DNA of 64,000 nt, taken from positions 701,316 through 765,315 of the forward strand of contig OX638350.1 in assembly GCA_951813325.1 (NCBI GenBank), read 5' to 3'. Below the pieces are notes generated by a model that was not told the origin of the DNA, ran no database searches, and was given only the letters and a program-made list of their open reading frames with translations. The stretch comes from an uncultured Acidimicrobiales bacterium. GTDB taxonomy: Bacteria > Actinomycetota > Acidimicrobiia > Acidimicrobiales > Bin134. This document shows, one piece after another, positions 61,081-64,000 of this stretch. Position 1 is the stretch's first letter, and each line of letters begins with the position of its first letter. A program made the position numbers and the translations under genes.

Positions 61081-62244
61081 TCACTCCGATGGATCAGAGG
61101 CCAAAAGTACCAGGTCAAAGCCGTAGAGGGCGGCGCAGTTGTCACGGAGGATCATCTGCTGCTCATCAGCGGGAACGTCGGCCAGGGTCTCGGCCACCAC
61201 TTCCCGGGAGCGGGGGAAGGTGGACTCGGTGTGGGGGTAGTCGGAGCCCCACATGAGGGTGTGGGCGCCGAAGGTGTCTCGCACCCGCACGCCCACCGCG
61301 TCCTCTTGAAAGCTCACGAAGCAGTTGGAGCTGAAGTAGTGGCTGGGGAGGGCATCGGGATCGGCGAAGCGGTGCCAGTCGCCCCGCATCGGACGATCGG
61401 TGTAGCAGTAGTCCATCTGGAACAGCCAAAACGGGATCCACCCCACCTCGTGCTCCACCGATCCCACCTTGAGATTGGGATGGCGCTCGAACACCCCGGC
61501 GAAGATCATCTCGCCCAGCGACTTCCGCACGAAGTGGTCTTGCAGGTAGAAGGCGGCCTCTGAAACTGCCCGGATGTCGCTTTTGCCCTGGCCGCTGGCG
61601 CTGGTCAGCGCCCGTCCGGTGGCCACGTGCATGGACAGCGGTACGTCGAGGTCGACTGCGGCCGACCAGAAGGGCTCGTAGCGGGGGTGGTCGTAGCCCT
61701 GGCCGGCTGGGGGCATCACGCTGATCATTGCCCCTGACAGGCCAATGTTGCGGCTTCGGGTCATCTCGGCGATGGCCTCGTCGATGTCGTCCACGTTGAT
61801 GAGGGCGATGCCTTTCAGCCGAGCGGGGTCGAAGGCGCAGAACTCGGCGATGAAGTCGTTGTAGGCGGCCATAGTTGCCGAGCACAGCTCGGAGTCGGCG
61901 ATGCTATAGGCCAACAGCGCCTCGCTGGGGTAGATCACCGAGGCGGCCACCCCGTCGGTGCGGTTGTCGGCGATGAATTTCTCTGGGTCGTAAGCTCCGG
62001 GGCGGACCTCGTCGAACGAGGCCTCGATGCGGAGCTTGGTGGGATCCTTGTCGAACCGGTTGCCGGCTTGGAAGCCCAGGAACGACATGGAGCGCTGGCC
62101 GTCGATGTACCACCAGTCTCCGCCTGGCTCGCGGCGCACCTGCGGGACCCGCTCGGCCATCGGCCCGGTGGTTACCCGCTCGGTCCACAGGTCGGGCGGC
62201 TCGATGATGTGGGAGTCGGACGAGATCATCATGCTGGTCTTCAT
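61081..62244 (-). CDS. Amidohydrolase-superfamily TIM-barrel hydrolase/decarboxylase
   Basis: A 387-residue amidohydrolase-2 protein. It starts MKTSMMISSDSHIIEPPDLW, with SDSH in place of the usual DxHxH. Further signatures are VPLSMHVATGRALTSASGQG, the strand-6 region KVGSVEHEVGWIPFWLFQ and LMWGSDYPHTESTFPRS with the catalytic Asp. The NCAALYGFDL ending is typical. GAGGGGAG precedes ATG 62244. It leads the operon with RpiB and the luciferase-like gene, and may share a promoter with the GMC gene, which ends 21 bases upstream. Confidence 0.87.
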   Translation of the reverse strand: MKTSMMISSDSHIIEPPDLWTERVTTGPMAERVPQVRREPGGDWWYIDGQRSMSFLGFQAGNRFDKDPTKLRIEASFDEVRPGAYDPEKFIADNRTDGVAASVIYPSEALLAYSIADSELCSATMAAYNDFIAEFCAFDPARLKGIALINVDDIDEAIAEMTRSRNIGLSGAMISVMPPAGQGYDHPRYEPFWSAAVDLDVPLSMHVATGRALTSASGQGKSDIRAVSEAAFYLQDHFVRKSLGEMIFAGVFERHPNLKVGSVEHEVGWIPFWLFQMDYCYTDRPMRGDWHRFADPDALPSHYFSSNCFVSFQEDAVGVRVRDTFGAHTLMWGSDYPHTESTFPRSREVVAETLADVPADEQQMILRDNCAALYGFDLVLLASDPSE

Positions 62245-62265
62245 AGTGCTCCCCTCTTCATACCA

Positions 62266-63783
62266 TCACCGCAACAGCTCCGCGGCCCGCTCGCCCAATG
62301 CGATGCAGGTCAGGTTGGTGTTGGCCCGAGGGATCATCGGCAGGATGGAGGCGTCGAAAACCGATAAGCGGTCGATGCCGTAGACCTGGCCGCGGTCGTC
62401 AACCACATCGCCGGCGTCGGGGTCAGGTCCCATTCGGCAGGTGCCGGAGGCGTGGTACCAGGGAAAGCTGAACTGCCGGGCGTAATCGTCCAGGACGGGG
62501 TCGTCCCCTTCGGCGAAGGCCGCTTCGTCGAACACCGCCACCCGATCGAAACGCTCGGCCAGGGCCTCATGGGTGGCCAGCCGGTAGCAGAGCCGCAGCC
62601 CGGCGGTGAGTTGGGCGATGTCCTCGGGGCTGTCCAGTAGGTTCAGGTCGATCACCGGGGGGTGATCGGGGTCGGGGGACAGCACCCGCAGCCGTCCACG
62701 AGATCGGGGGGTCTGGACGCCGGCGCAGATGCCCCAAATCAACTCGGCACCGCACACTTCGGCCAGCGCCGGGTTCTCCGTCAAGTCCCAGTGGTTCATC
62801 ATGCCGATCTGCATGTCATTGGTCACCGGGCTGTTGGGGGAGCTGTAGCGGATCAGCAGCTGGTGCTGAACCATGTCGGTGGTCACCGCTCCCTCCGGGG
62901 GGACCACGAAGATGAACGCCCCCACGTGCTCCATGAGGTTGGTGCCCACGCCGGGGAGATCGGCGACCGAGCGGATTCCGACGGCCTCAACGTCCCGCAC
63001 CGGGCCGACGCCTGAGCGCATCAGCAGTGCCGGGCTGTTGATCGCCCCGGCGCTGACCACGATGTGGCGACCCCGAACCCGCTCCAGGCTGTGGGCGCCG
63101 CTGGGCGAATAGGCCACCCCGGTGGCCCGGTCGCGCTCGATCACGATGTGGTGGGCGAAGGCTCCGCCGACGACGTGGAGGTTGGGCCGGCCGTCGGCTG
63201 GGCGGAGGTAGGCCATGGCGGTGGACGCCCGAATCCCGTCCACCACGTTCTGGGGCGACGGTCCGATGCCCTCTGAGACCCCGTCGTTGTGGTCGTTCAC
63301 CCACACCAGCCCGTTGTCTTCGGCGGCGGCCAACAGCTGTTGCTGGGGGGCGACCAGATCATCCTTGGCCGCCCGCCGGATGGGAATCGGGCCGCCGGTG
63401 CCATGCAATTCGCCGCCGAGGGGATCGTCTTCAAGGCGGCGGAAGCACGGTGCCATGGCCTCCCACGACCAGTTGGGGCTGGCCCAGGCGTCGTAGTCGC
63501 TGGGCATCCCCCGCAGCGCGGTGCCGCCGTTCACCGACGAGCCCCCGCCCAGGGTCCGTCCCTGCGGGTAGGGCGCGGTGGCGTCGCCGGTGGTGCGGGC
63601 CTGGAAGCCCCAGTCGCGCCCGGTGTGGGCGAAGTCCACCGCGCCCAGGCGGTCGGCGTTGGGGTCGGGCTCAGTCGGTCCCGCCTCCAACAGCAGCACC
63701 GAGGTGCCGGAGTTCTCCGACAGCCGGGCGGCCAGCACCGCACCGGTGGAGCCTCCGCCGACGATCACGAAGTCGTAGATCAC
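62266..63783 (-). CDS. GMC-family FAD oxidoreductase (choline dehydrogenase-like)
   Basis: A 505-residue flavoenzyme. It begins MIYDFVIVGGGSTGAVLAAR with LLLEAGP, then GRTLGGGSSVNGGTALRGM, the two GMC signatures. The catalytic His is in FPWYHASGTCRMG, and the second His/Asn site is in MIPRANTNLTCIALGERA. It oxidises a primary or secondary alcohol and passes electrons to O2 or a quinone. No signal peptide is seen. It is codirectional with the following amidohydrolase, and the preceding partial amidohydrolase lies about 58 bases upstream. Confidence 0.92.
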   Translation of the reverse strand: MIYDFVIVGGGSTGAVLAARLSENSGTSVLLLEAGPTEPDPNADRLGAVDFAHTGRDWGFQARTTGDATAPYPQGRTLGGGSSVNGGTALRGMPSDYDAWASPNWSWEAMAPCFRRLEDDPLGGELHGTGGPIPIRRAAKDDLVAPQQQLLAAAEDNGLVWVNDHNDGVSEGIGPSPQNVVDGIRASTAMAYLRPADGRPNLHVVGGAFAHHIVIERDRATGVAYSPSGAHSLERVRGRHIVVSAGAINSPALLMRSGVGPVRDVEAVGIRSVADLPGVGTNLMEHVGAFIFVVPPEGAVTTDMVQHQLLIRYSSPNSPVTNDMQIGMMNHWDLTENPALAEVCGAELIWGICAGVQTPRSRGRLRVLSPDPDHPPVIDLNLLDSPEDIAQLTAGLRLCYRLATHEALAERFDRVAVFDEAAFAEGDDPVLDDYARQFSFPWYHASGTCRMGPDPDAGDVVDDRGQVYGIDRLSVFDASILPMIPRANTNLTCIALGERAAELLR

Positions 63784-63841
63784 GCGCGGCGACCGCCTGC
63801 TAGCGGTCGAAGGGCAGGTGGCGAGTCGCAGCCAGTGGCCA

Positions 63842-64000
63842 CTAGTCCGCGAACGGCAAGTGCAGCATCTTGATGGCGTTCCCTCGCATGATCTTGTAGA
63901 TCACCTCGTCGGACAGTCCCTCGCACTGCTTCTCGGCGATCTCTTTGGTGTGGGGCCAGGTGCTGTCGGAGTGGGGGTAGTCGGTCTCGAAGGTCACGTT
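63842..64000 (-). CDS. Amidohydrolase-superfamily protein, C-terminal end only
   Basis: About 52 residues remain before the window edge, reading NVTFETDYPHSDSTWPHTKE and ending with IMRGNAIKMLHLPFAD and TAG at 63842. FETDYPHSDSTWPHT is the last conserved loop of amidohydrolase-2 proteins, including the aspartate, and NAIKMLHL is the terminal helix. It is the third or fourth such gene here, alongside the full copies at 41702 and 61081. The missing part would lie to the right. Confidence 0.85.
   Translation of the reverse strand, partial: NVTFETDYPHSDSTWPHTKEIAEKQCEGLSDEVIYKIMRGNAIKMLHLPFAD

Overview
The window is high-GC DNA with actinobacterial habits: GTG and TTG starts, ATGA/TGATG gene overlaps, F420-type luciferase-like oxidoreductases, many P450s, CoA-ester enzymes and amidohydrolases. 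The mix of TIM-barrel amidohydrolases, type III CoA-transferases, acyl-CoA dehydrogenases, sulfatases and branched-chain-type ABC transport resembles uncultured marine or host-associated Acidimicrobiia. That placement is inferred from gene content and no marker gene here proves it.

Layout. 1-9259: degradative genes (SDRs, Baeyer-Villiger-type monooxygenase, a double CaiB CoA-transferase with a beta-carbonic anhydrase, amidohydrolase, P450). 9287-9354: a 15-bp tandem repeat. 9370-23667: the most distinctive block. An ABC importer of the Liv type is built from two giant fusions, MFS-LivF and LivH-LivM-LivG. Divergent from it run a sulfatase, a lipoprotein substrate-binding protein, a redoxin with an in-frame TGA best read as selenocysteine, an acyl-CoA ligase and a PPOX-fold protein. 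An enoyl-CoA hydratase and a P450/TetR pair follow. 23682-28491: an OYE/DHDPS-like pair, a sulfatase pseudogene, a possible 2OG oxygenase and a luciferase-like pseudogene carrying a MITE. 28502-29287: a toxin-antitoxin pair with a palindromic operator. 29361-32671: MaoC-like dehydratase, acyl-CoA dehydrogenase and SDR in one operon.

32672-40812 is accessory and partly decayed: truncated secreted or membrane protein genes around a strong hairpin, an IS3 remnant, tRNA-Leu(UAA), a PQQ-dehydrogenase pseudogene, an NCS2 permease and a XamI-type restriction-modification pair. A ~30-bp imperfect direct repeat flanks 34818-40776 and suggests an island beside the tRNA. 40809-51427 returns to metabolism: thioesterase, amidohydrolase, acyl-CoA ligase, beta-lactamase-fold lipoprotein, VOC protein, alkylsulfatase-like MBL enzyme, zinc alcohol dehydrogenase, acyl-CoA dehydrogenase and a second binding protein. 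51446-54924 carries a 2-hydroxyacid dehydrogenase divergent from cystathionine beta-synthase and cystathionine gamma-synthase/lyase. The second MITE copy sits on the stop codon of the last gene.

55150-59706 holds a compact redox cluster: a GPP34-P450 fusion convergent with an FAD oxidoreductase and a Rieske oxygenase. The window ends with a luciferase-like oxidoreductase, RpiB-like isomerase, amidohydrolase, GMC oxidoreductase and a partial amidohydrolase. Together the genes suggest uptake, desulfation, hydroxylation, CoA activation and beta-oxidation-like breakdown of sulfated or hydrophobic organics such as steroid- or terpenoid-like compounds. The substrate is not established.
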